Below, piece after piece: positions 35,366 to 48,100 of a stretch of 64,000 nucleotides of DNA. Each line of letters begins with the position of its first letter. The stretch's first letter is position 1. Source of the DNA: Nymphaea colorata (lineage: Eukaryota > Streptophyta > Magnoliopsida > Nymphaeales > Nymphaeaceae); the NCBI RefSeq assembly GCF_008831285.2, contig NC_045147.1, positions 24,762,981 through 24,826,980 on the forward strand, in the 5' to 3' direction. Below the pieces are notes generated by a model. The model searched no databases. It had not been told where the DNA came from and saw only the letters and a program-made list of their open reading frames with translations. Both the position numbers and the translations under genes were made by a program.

Positions 35366-38300
35366 ATGAAGGTGATTGAGAAGATCAGGGAAGCTGCAAA
35401 GGAGGACAGAGTAATCTTCTCGTTTGAGTACTTCCCACCCAAGACCCAGGATGGTGTGGACAATCTGTTCGATAGGATGGAGAGGATGGTGGCCCACAAC
35501 CCGTCCTTCTGCGATATCACTTGGGGAGCTGGCGGATCTACGGCAGATCTGACGCTCGACATCTCCAACAGGATGCAAAACGTGGTAAGTGTAAAGAAAA
35601 GAGAGAGAGAACAATAATCAACCGATTCTTCTTTGATCTTCCTTACCCCCTCCTTTGCCCTCCAGTTTCATTCCGCAACGAAAATGACGGAATCAAAATC
35701 CGAACCTGGGGGTCCGATTTTGATTCGGGCATTCTTTTTTGCCGGCCCCGCCTTCATCTCTCGCCCTTCGTCTCCTTCTGACGAGACTTGATGGCGTCGT
35801 TAGGAGCTCCCGCCTCTCTGAGTTCCTGCCGGCTCTCACCTCTTTCTGCTTACACCACAATGCCCTCTCCCCATCTTACTGGCGTCATGGTCGGTTGGCC
35901 TTCGTCTTCGTCGCGTAGTCCTAATGTCAACATTCAAACCGTCTCCTTTCTCTGCGAGCCCGTTCTCTGCTCTTCTTCAGCATCGACCTCTTCACATCGT
36001 GGTCAACTCATTATTTGACGGCGTCATTGATTGATATTATTTGATAAGTTCTGAAGATGCCTGAAACAATTAGTTAGTTTTTTGTGGTGTCGTATTTTGT
36101 TAGATTGTGCACATGGCATTTCTTTTTTGGTTTTGGTTTCTCATTAGGTTTGATTTACTATTTTCGTTTTATGCAACATTGGATATGAAAGGTTGGTGTT
36201 ATGATTGCAAATCTGACCTAGTTGCTGTGATTTTTTGGTTACCTAGTTTGATGCAAGTTTCGGGTGAATATCACTGGCATGAGATACATTTTACATTTCT
36301 CTACCTTAAATTTGGTAAAAAATTGGATGGTACAAGTTGGCAAGCAATTTTTTGCTTCCTGTTATGTCCTATTATCTGCTTCTGCATTTATACTGCAGAG
36401 AAGAGTCGAGTATCTTTGCTGGAGAAGTAGCGCGTTTTGGAAGTCACTGTAAAAACCTTCAATGGCATAACTTAGGCCGCTATTTCAAGAAGCAATTCAG
36501 ATATATATCCCTTGTGTTACTTGTTTGAGTGTTGGTTTCAGATGGAGTCCCTCTGCATCAAGGGTGAATGCAGAGGGAGAGGGTGGCTCTCTGGAACCCT
36601 TAATACAGATGGAGGAAACCCTCAAGACTCAGCCTTTGCATCGATGCGGAGGGTAGGGAGAGAAAGAGAGCGAGAATGGTGTCATAGAAAAATGAAAACA
36701 AAAACCAAAAAGTTATGATAAACCCACTTGCAAATGCTTTGGGCTTCTCCTTGCCACCCTAGCATCCATTTCGTCAGGCTTGGATCACCGGTGGATAGCG
36801 GTTGCTCAGTTTCACGGCGAAGAAGAGAGGGGTGGAGAGAAGAGGACAAAAAATGAAAGAAAGAAATGCCGAACCATTCCTACACCCGTGATCGACAGAT
36901 TTCACTTCGGCCCCAACAGCTTACATGTATTTTCAAAATGGCTGGGCATCTTTTCACTTAGACGCTCCATGATTTTTTAAAAAATTCTAACGCACTACTT
37001 AATTTCCAACAGTTCTGATTTTTATCGTTCATGCTTATCAAACATGGAAACTTGTTTCCAGCGATACAAATCCAGGCCAGTAAATAGAAAAGGGTTTTGG
37101 AAATCTGGATTTTATTTCCATTCCACCAATTTCTAGAATGAAGCTCTTGGAAACTTCATTCCAATTCCACGATTCCAAGGGATCAAACCATACCTTATAG
37201 CATCACTAGCCTAACATGCTGCCTTACTGTGTGCTCAGAGTTTCTCATTGACATCCCTTTTTGTTAGGTAGCCTGACATTCCTAATTTATTTGTATTGTT
37301 GATAAATTGGAAGTTTGCATGGGATTTAATAGTTTGGATAGCCTATAGCACTAGAGTAGGCATTGGGTTCAAACTGGTTTTGCATGTTTATGACAAAAAA
37401 AAAAGTTTCAGACTAGGGAAGTTTTGTTTACAATTTTGAACCATGCGGTGCAATTCACAGATATCACGATATTAACGTCAAAAATCAGAAAAACGAAAAA
37501 GGAGAAAAAATCGTGATATTTAGAAAAATCGGGGAAAACTATTTGGCACGTTATTATTGCGTTTTATTGCGATTTTTTCATTTTTCTATTTTTTAGCATT
37601 GATATTATCATGGATTTAAATATAAACTTAAACTAAATTATTTTCATCATTTTTATTATCATTAAACATTTCTTTTATCACTTTTATATAGTTTTATTCA
37701 TGTTTTCCTATTAGTTTCTCATTTATTTCATTTATACCTAATTTTTTTATTTTTAAAAAATTTTCAAGTTTTTCCCAAGATTTTCCAAAAAAAAAAAACT
37801 TCTGTTAAAACCCGAGAAAAATCTGTCCGATACAACCCAAGAATGATATTTGTGAATTGTGACACTGCGGTGCATATTTGTTTCGATTTTGAATCAGGAC
37901 TAAAATTTAAAACTCCCTTCCTTTTTGTTGATTTTTTCGGATTTGTTATGCTATTACTGTAAGTTCAACCCAATAAATTTATACTGTGATTGTAAAGTGA
38001 TGTATTTGGCATTTCTCTTCTGCTGTCACTTTTGATGTCATTTTTACTAATCAAGTTAGACACTAGTTTTAAATCATAATGCTTTGCTAGACACTAGTTT
38101 TAAATCATAATGCTTTGCTAGACACTAGTTTATGCTCTTGAAGTCTCTGGAAATGAAGCTGAGGTAACCGAGCTTACTGTCCAAAAGCAACCTGTGTACA
38201 TCAGTATGAATTCCAAGGGTAACAAAAAAAAATTCCAGAATTTCAATAATTCTTGGACCATCAAATCAATAGAAAATGGAACATTGGATTTTCATTCCAT

Positions 38301-41300
38301 TTTAATTTGAACCAGAATTATGATTCTGGAATAAAAATTCCAGAAACATAATTCCGTTGCATCAATTCGCCATTTGATACCATTGGCAAAAACCCAAGTG
38401 GATTTCTTCTTCTTCTTCTTTAACATAAGATCTTTGCTGGAATGATCGAAGCATGATTTTGTTGTCTTTGTGGCCGTAGATCTGTGTGGAGACCATGATG
38501 CATCTGACTTGCACAAATATGCCGGTTGATAAGATCGATCACGCCCTTGACACCATCAAATCTAATGGCATCCAGAATGTGTTGGCCCTTCGTGGAGATC
38601 CTCCTCATGGGCAGGATAAGTTTGTACAAGTGGAAGGTGGCTTTGCTTGTGCACTTGATCTGGTACTGAATGTTTCTTTTTTGTCTACTGCACTTGATTT
38701 CTGAAGATTCCCTTGCCTGTCATGCATTAAACCTCAATAGCCTCTGTTAACCTTCTACTTTCTGCTTTCACTGTATTTAACTATGAAACAAGTTTCTGCT
38801 TCAGAAAAGATGCATTAACTGGCCAGGTCAAGGCTAGTTCTTTTGTATTGTACTTGCATGCCCATAAGAAAAGCCCAATGCCGCATGATAATCAAAATTG
38901 TGCTGCATAAGCAATCTTTGACATTCTATTGCCTGGGAGTTGTGGTTGGGCTGAAGTTTACATGTTATTTTGGACAAGTCCCTTCTCTATGTAAAGATGT
39001 TGCTGTCGGAGATTATGAAATGACCACAAAATTTTGATGACTGAAGTTAGTTGTAATGTGTTCCTGTGCTTTTTTCCCTCCAAAATCCAAATACATCCAA
39101 ATGCTTTTTATCTATTTATCTCAGCTGTATGAAATTCTGCAAGATCTGTATAGGTGAGGCATATACGTGCCAAATATGGAGATTACTTTGGCATAACTGT
39201 TGCTGGTTACCCTGGTTAGTGTTTTTGTTTATCTCTTATTAATGGTTCGATTATTGTTCTGTTTCTTTTGTCTCTCTTTTTTACTTTTCTGTTTACCTGG
39301 TCAAGTATTTCATTTCAGAGGCCCATCCTGACATGATAACGAGTGATGGTGGCGTTTCCGAAGAAGGCTATCAAAGCGATCTTGCTTATTTGAAGAGGAA
39401 GGTGATTATTATATGTTCTTTGCAGAAGCATGCCTCCTTTAGGAGGTAGTAAAATGTTAATGTTCTTTTGGCACATTAGGAAACAATTTTTTTTTCCCTC
39501 CCTTATAAATAGAGAAGCCATTTTTTGGGATGGGATCATGGGAAACCTAGTTGTGCTAGTTTACCTTGCACCTACAGTTGCCTCTGTGACCATGTAAGAC
39601 CCTTAAGTGAAGCCCTGTGAGTGTTTAGGACCTTTATCTGGCCATGCATGGTAAGACTTAGTCTTGCAAGGTTTATGCAATGAGGTTGTCCGGATGTCTG
39701 GGTAAAGGCTCCTTTCCAGTTGCTCTACCCAGTTGGTGGTATGTGTGAAAGATCTTTCCATTCTCGTTTTCAATTTCTTCAACAGTATATGAGCTAAGCT
39801 CTCTCACATTCTTCATTCCTTTTTTTAATTAGTAAAATATAAAAAGAAAAATCAAGTTGTAAGCACAAGCAGCTTTCATGTGATTGTTCTGAATGAACTT
39901 TTGCTCCTTCCAAGAATGTCAAGGGATGTGATGTAGATATTCTGGAAACCTTTCCTTGAAATACTAATTAATATGGTTTTTAAATTCCATGTTATCATCA
40001 TGCACTTGAAAAAATGCAGAAAAATTGTTTGAGAAGCCCCACTTTTGTTCTAGTCCCCTAAGAAAAAAGCATCAAGCAAATGCTGCCAAGATCAGTATTG
40101 TTTAGTAAAGAAGTGCTTTTGGTACTTTTAGATGTACTCACAAAAATTTGATTACTATCCCTGAACCCATTTTACCAAAACGAAACAGGACCCAGCTTAG
40201 GGGCAATTTAGATACACCGGGGCGTTTGTTTCACTTATTAGAATTCAAGTAACAGATGCAAATCTCTGAAAAGGAAATGAGTTTTAATTTAATTTGCATA
40301 AGTATGTTATAAGGACATTGAGGCTTCCTTTTATGTTTTTTACATATATAAATACTATTCAACAAACTCTCTATCTGTGTATTCTGCTTTCATGCAATGA
40401 TAAGCATAAACCAATCTAAAGAAATCTTGGTTGAATCTTATTTTGTAACACCGTGCTTTGAGAAGTTTAGACCCGTGTTGAAGATTGTGAGAGATATTCA
40501 AAGACTTATCAAGAAGTTGTTAAGTAATTGGTCGTCCTGTTTTTTAGCCTTTTTGAGGCTGAAATCAAAGTTACTAGGAGCTGGGTTAGGATCCGCCAAA
40601 TTAAGGGCCAACCTGAGTGTGGGAGTGGGCCAAGTTGTTGCAGTGTTATCAGAGCCAGTTCAACTCTCAGATTTGGGGTCCCACATGCACAGATACATGT
40701 GCCTTAAGAGGGGTAGTGTGTGAAAGTTTAGTCTTATATTAAAGTTTTTCTTTAAAAACTTATTAAGGGGCTTGTCAAGTTATTGATTGTCTTGGTTCCT
40801 AGCTCTTTTAGGGCATGCTGAAGTTGTTAGGGGGCACAATGGAATCCACCAAACTGGAAGTTCGAGCCTGGTGTGGGAGTGGGTCATGTTGTTATGGTGT
40901 GGGAGCCTGGTTGTCTTAGTTTCTAGCCTTTTAAGGCTGAAATCGAATTTGCTAAAAGGCGGCTGGCATCTGTCAAACAAAGGACTCAAGCCTACTGTAG
41001 GAGTGGACCAAGTTGTCACATATTTTCTCTTATGGACTCAAGCCTACTGTAGGAATGGACCAAGTTGTCACATATTTTCTCTTATCCTCATTTGATGTTT
41101 CTATTTCAGGTTTTGTATCTCGATTATGTTCTCTAGGGAATAGTGTCCTAGAGTGTTATTTGTTATCCAGATTTTTTTTTCATTTCTATATTTATTAATG
41201 AACACCTTTTCTTTTATTTATTATAAAAAGATAATTGTAAGCATGTTCAAAGAGTGTGTTAATACCATCTTGCTTTCTATTTTGGTGGCTGTTGGTGTTT

Positions 41301-44300
41301 CCAACTTGAGCATGTGTGATAAAAATTTATGTTAGTCAAATCTGGGCTACTCAGAGAGATCTAGAGTGTAAGGCCAAATTTTGAATGAAAATTCATTATG
41401 TAAGTTCTCTGGCACATGATTTGACTCTTCAAACTCAAGCTTGTATCTGGATTGTTTTACTCAAATTTATACTAATACTAGGAATAAGAATATTTGTTTG
41501 AGATGTCTGCGATCTTTGTAAAGGTTCTTGTTCACAATAGGTAGCTAAATATAGCTAGAAAAGCAGCATTTTTTTAATCTGACATTTGTTCATGATTTTC
41601 AATTTTTGCTCTTCTATGAGTTTAGTTTATATAGTGATGGTGCCTTTGTTCTTGTGAGATGTATCTGATAAAATGCCTTTATATAGGTTGATGCAGGTGG
41701 TGATCTGATTATAACCCAGTTATTTTATGACACAGACATTTTCCTGAAGTTTGTGAATGACTGTCGACAAATTGGTATAACTTGTCCAATTGTACCGGGT
41801 ATAATGCCTATAAATAATTACAAGGGTTTTTTGCGCATGACTGGATTTTGCAAAACTAAGGTACACTCAGTTTCTTCAAGTTTTAATGTAAGATTGCAGT
41901 TATTGGGGGCTAACAAAGTTAACCTTAGTTTTCTAAGTTGTTTGATATTCATGCAACGTGTTGGTTAGGTGTTAAAGTTAGCTTTTTTCTTCCTTTCATC
42001 AGCATACTGCAAACTGGACATGTTGAAATTCATGCATACTTTCTTTATTAAGAGCAGTTATTATGTTGGTTTAATTGTGATGGATGTGTTTTGTATTTGT
42101 TTCCACGTGTTTCTTTGTAGGCATTCGTCTTCATTTTTAGTGGCTAAAAGCAGTTGGATACTTTCTCAATCGAAAGGGTTTGTTCTAAACATTAGGAAAA
42201 AGCAGCTGATACTATTTATAGTGTCTTCATTTTTAGTGGCTAAAAGCAGTTGGATACTTTCTCAATCGAAAGGGTTTGTTCTAAACATTAGGAAAAAGCA
42301 GCTGATACTATTTATAGTGACCAAGACGGCCAATAGTGAAAGCATCCAGGCACCACATCAAACATTTTTTCATCTTCTTGACAAAACCAAGTCTCTAAAT
42401 TCAAGTCCATAAGTCGCATTAGTTCAAAGCTGAAATGGTACACTGCGGTTATTCCTGGCACAGGTTCTAGCTTCTTATTGGCAGAGCCTGAGGAATCCAA
42501 ATGAGAATGCTGCTATCAAAATGCAATTAAGATTTATGTTATTATATTAAAGAAGTGATAACCGGCTAGATGATACAACATGATGTGATATTACTTTGTC
42601 AATTTTGATGGAGACAGCACATTTTCCTAGGGAAAGATTGATTCCTCTTGCCCACCTTATGTTTTTGACATCAACTTCATTGCTGAAATAATTTCTTGCT
42701 TTTCAAACCTTAGATATGTTCCTTCTCAGAAGCTCGACATTGAAATCTGATACCATGTCTTATGGCTTGAACTTTTATTCTTTTCTCATATTTTTGTTGG
42801 GCTCTTTTGTTTTTGATTGCATGTCCATTAAAACATCAAATCATTTTCTCTATCTGAATCAGTTAATAAACTTAAAAGCTCTTTGTTAGTTATTAATGCA
42901 CTCTATGTGTTTATATCATCTCGACAGTTTTAAACACCATAAATATATAACATATGGAGAATTAATATATTATCTGATCGTGTCATGGAAAAAAAATTTT
43001 GTTCAAGAAATATTTTAAATGTATTTGTTTGTATATAGGTATCATTACCAAATAAGCATAAGCAATTCTCCAATGTTCAACATGTCCTGTTTTTTATTTT
43101 GAATTCTAATCATTAATTGAACCTGATTTGGAGAAAATTCGGTTTGCTATGACATTTTATGTCTCCAATGCAAGGGACCATAGGTTGCATTAGCTTGACA
43201 ATATCTTTTGAAGAAATCAAGTAGCCAAGCATCCTATTATAATGTATTTTATAAACAACCACATGGCACTTTATGTTACTGGACGTAAATGCTGCTCACT
43301 GATATGTCGTATTTTAATAAGCAAAAGCATGATTTTAGTTTGGTCTCTGGCAACTTTTTTCAGTACACTTATTTTCCTTGTGCATTTGAGCTTATGGACC
43401 TCATTGCTTTGGATCCACTCTATGACCCTTGTTTCAGTTTATATCTGTGAACGTCTTTAACGAACTAGCTCATGCGTCCTGCTAATGTATGTTTTTTTAG
43501 CACTGTTGTAAATAAAATATCCACAATTTTAGTTAAGCACTTCAGGGACCCCTGGTCATTGTTTCAATTGTTTCCACTGGGCTTATCAAGTAAATGTATC
43601 TGGAATCTAGAAAAGCTTATCTACTTGGGAGTCCGGTTTGAAATTGCTTAATATTTCTTCATGGTTCTTAATTGACGTGTTTGTGCACCCATGCATCTAA
43701 TTTTGTGCATAGATACCAGATGAAATAAAGGCTGCCTTGGAGCCAATTAAAGACAATGAAGAAGCAGTAAAGGCATATGGTATACACCTTGGAACTGAAA
43801 TGTGCCGGAAAATTTTGGCTCATGGTATCAAAACACTCCATCTGTACACACTAAATATGGAGAAATCAGCACTAGCCATATTAATGGTGATTGTTTCTTG
43901 ATCCATTCTTTCTGTTACTCACTAATTTTGTCTGGTTTGTCTCTTGGTTTCTTATCAATCTAACAAGCAACTATATTCTTCAGAATCTAGGGTTAATTGA
44001 TGAAACAAAGGTACAGAGGTCCTTACCATGGAGGCGTCCAACAAATGCATTTCGTGCAAAAGAGAATGTTCGGCCTATATTTTGGTACCTTTGCTCTCTG
44101 CACCACTGTTGCATCATAAGATAGCATGTAATTTGATATGTTACTTTACAGTTTACATAACATAACTATGATGGAAAACAATACATTACACTCTTGAAAC
44201 TAGTTTGAGGGGTGTAACCATGTTGGAAGATGATACAATGCACCCTTGAAACTAGTTTGAGGGGTATAACTATAACCTATCAGTCATAACCTATGATACA

Positions 44301-44983
44301 TACCATGTGCTGTATGGTAAAATACAGGTTGCAACTTACTTTACATATTGAAATCATACACAAATATCAAAAAGTTGCCTTTATATTTAAATAAATTTCT
44401 GAAGGTTGAATTTAAGTTCGACATGAAGGACACTCTTATACAATTAAAAAAAGACCAACCAATGAATACGAGGAGCGCGTCTGATGTCTCTTTTTTTCTG
44501 CACGAAAGAGAAAAAAATAGACATATCATGAAAAAAGTCTTTCTATATGAAGGTAGGTTTCTATATGAATAGAAAGAGAGATCCATCCATTTACGAGTGC
44601 GTGCTTTGTGCAAAGCACTCGCAAAGAGTGCTTTCTGGGCTTTGCTCGTGACGTGACATGACACGCCATTTCGACGTTGCGAGTGCTTTTTGGGAAGTTG
44701 GGGTCATTCTTTCGGAGATCCTTTTGGATCGCTTGTAGCATTTCTCTTTCTTCCTGATCTGCTATTTCGACCCGGCCCGGGTATGACTTGAGTTCGTTAT
44801 CGAGCTCATTACGAGTCTCGTCAAAGAAGAAAGTCAAAGCATCGTCTGCCTCAAGTTGCCATGCCGTAAATGATGAGTGTTCGCCCTTGGTCTACGCAGA
44901 TCAGGGGCCCAGCTAACGTGTGAAACACTCCACCTGGGGAGTACGGTCGCAAGACCGAAACTCAAAGGAATTGACGGGGGCCT

Positions 44984-45016
<33 letters not shown>

Positions 45017-45093
45017 ACAATGCGCAAAACCTTACCAGCCCTTGACATATGAACAAGTGTGCCTGTCCTTAACGGGATGGTACTGACTTTCAT

Positions 45094-45147
<54 letters not shown>

Positions 45148-48100
45148 CTTTCACCTTTTGATTCGTTTGCCAAATCTTGTTCAGCTCCATCCAAGCTCGG
45201 CTTTGTCTGAATCTTCGTTAACAATCTAACCAACACATTTTTTTAGGTTCTTGATTCTGAAGATGTTTCTATCGGGGTGGGGGTCTAGAAAGATTTGTCC
45301 CGTGCATTGGATTTGTTGTCCAATGCATGAGGTCAGGGATGTTTGACAATACAGGGAAACGGACTTTCGATTGTTCTATTCCATACGCTACTATACTAGA
45401 CTAGAGCGCTCGCCTTCAGAAGTGAGGTGGGATCGATAATCGACCGTCTTTCATTTGGATAGTGAGTAGTTTTTTTAATCTAAAGTCAAGTCAAGATTCC
45501 AAATAGAACTGGAGGAGCTTGCCAGGAGAATGGGAATAATGAGAGGAACCAAGATTGGAATGAGGGGAAGGAAAAGGAATGGAAAGCACCTGCAGCGTAC
45601 AAGCAGAAGAGTCTTTAGGAACCCGATGGATTTCCGAGCTAGCTTCCACGCCAACATCGCCATCCAAGCGACGTTGATATCCAAGGTCTCTGACTCTGAG
45701 AGAATACGCTGTTTTCAGGTTTGAAGGCAGAATGCGCTCTTGGGAATCGAATAGGACGGAAAAAAAACTTTATCTCTGATTTCATGTAAAAAAATTTAGA
45801 GCTCTCATGGCTTTTCTTATGAGCAGTTGCTTCTGCTGTCCAAATTTTTTGTCAAGTATTGTGTTCCATGAAGTTGTTTAAAGAAACCAACTATCAAAGG
45901 AGTAAGTCATATGCAATGGAAACTTATTCATTTTGATACCCATTTAAGGGGTTGAAATCTGCCAGATGACAAAAAGTTAAAAACTGTCTACAGAAAACAG
46001 CTGCCACGATGTTAAAAAACCATCTCTAGAAAACAACTGCCACGAGGTAGTTAGCATTGGTTTATAATATAGTGACAGCTTATGATGGTTTTAGCAGCAG
46101 TTTATGTTTCTTCCAGTCGCGGTTCTTAAATTTTTTGCCAGCGGCAACATCGGGCAGCCAAGATTTCAATTCTCCTCTATTGAAGTGTCGGGACTTGGGA
46201 ATAATTTTATTGGTCAATTTTGATAATTTCTAATGAAAGTGTGCATGTTGTAGGTAACATTTACTTTTAATTTTTATGTTTACACTATTCATGTATTCCA
46301 TGCAAAGAATTTTCTCCAATTTTTTTCTTATTATTTTAATTATTTTATTTTGTGATTTTTTTAATATTATAAAATTTGAATTGCAAGTTTTATGTTATTG
46401 CTTCATCATATATATAACTTCATACCAAATTGATACAGGCTAGATTACACCTTAACATGTAGGTTTCCATGTCTACTTGATCTACTTAATTTTTACTAAA
46501 TTGTAATTTGTAAGTAGATGCCTGTGATGGAAATTTTTTTTCATGAACTTTCAACTGTGCCAGGGCAAATCGTCCAAAGAGTTATATATCTAGAACCGTG
46601 GGATGGGATCAATATCCACATGGGAGATGGGGTGATTCCCGTAATCCTTCTTATGGAGCATTGTCAGATTATCAGGTGAGTAGGTTTAATGCAAATGTGA
46701 TTTGGTGTGCATGTTCTTTGCTGTTACAATTTTGCTTTTCTGTCTGATGCTTGTCCCAGTGTGAAGAAGAATGTTAACTTTGAATGTTATTATATGCTGT
46801 GGGACTGAGATATTGTTTGAGAATGGAACACAACTGTAATTTTTGAATTTCAATATATATCTATATATATCATATATCTTAAAATATATATCTATATATA
46901 TCATATATCATAGATAACTTATCAAGTCATATGGGTGTAGAAATTTCTCATATAGGCATAAAATTTTTTTCCATTTGAAATAATTCTGTTTTTAAGTTAA
47001 AGCTTCTGGCTAAGGTTTTCTGTTGGTAACTCGTTCTGGCTGGTGTCCTGGCTTACAACTGATATATTGTTCCAGACTCAGGTGAAACCATTGTTACCAG
47101 CATTACTTAGAGTAAGTAGGAATCCTGATTCTTGGGAATCAAATGTGGAATCCATCTGGATTCCTGATTTGCAGTCATGGATGTTCCAATCCATGTCATT
47201 TAATTTAGGTTGGCCTTGGATGTATTCTTTATCTTGCATATATCAATGTATTAGTATTTTATGTGATCCAGGATGCTCCCCAAAGAACCATTTTGTTTTT
47301 TCCATTTATGGCTCTGGTGATGGTTGGTTGTTAGTCGAATTTTTTAACAAGTAAAAAGACTGGTGGCCCCTTGTGAGAATCTTCCTTAGTTCTTTGTTGG
47401 ACCAATTCATCCTGGCCTGGTTCCATCTGTAGGAGTGATTTATTGCATTATTCATGCAGACAGGAATACAATGTCTACTTGGACTCTTGATTGTTTGTTC
47501 TCTTCTCAGTTTTCTTCTTGTCAGTTCAGCAAACATTTCTGGTGATGTAGCCTCTTACAGTCACCATTTTAAAGGGATGAGTTTGTTTATTTTTGTAGTG
47601 TGATTCAGTTGTGAGCAACGTGTCAAAATACGTAAGAGTTTACCACGTGTATTTATTTCAAATTTAAATTCCACATGGACATGGCTGAGGATCTGGGAAG
47701 GTGACAATTTTCGTGAGGTTTGAACACGATGTAAGGGGATGTGGAACAAAATTCAAAATGGAGTATCTATGCAAAAATGCACTTATTTTCTCGATTTCTA
47801 CAAGTATCATCAGAAGATACGCGTTGGTATCTGCAAATCATTTGTGATCGTCAAGTATTGATTGATGGGTTTTACATGTGTTCCAGTTTATGCGTCGTCG
47901 TTCGTGTGACAAGAAAATCCAAGAGGAATGGGGTGTTCCACTAAAATGCATTGAAGATGTACATGAGGTAATTTTTTGAGTAATAACAAACATAACAATG
48001 TGATGCTTTTTTGTTTCTTTAGTTTTTGTAACTGTGTCTTGATTCATGGTGACCGAGTAGATACTGACCATGTGGAACTGTTTTTGATTTTAGAGATTCG

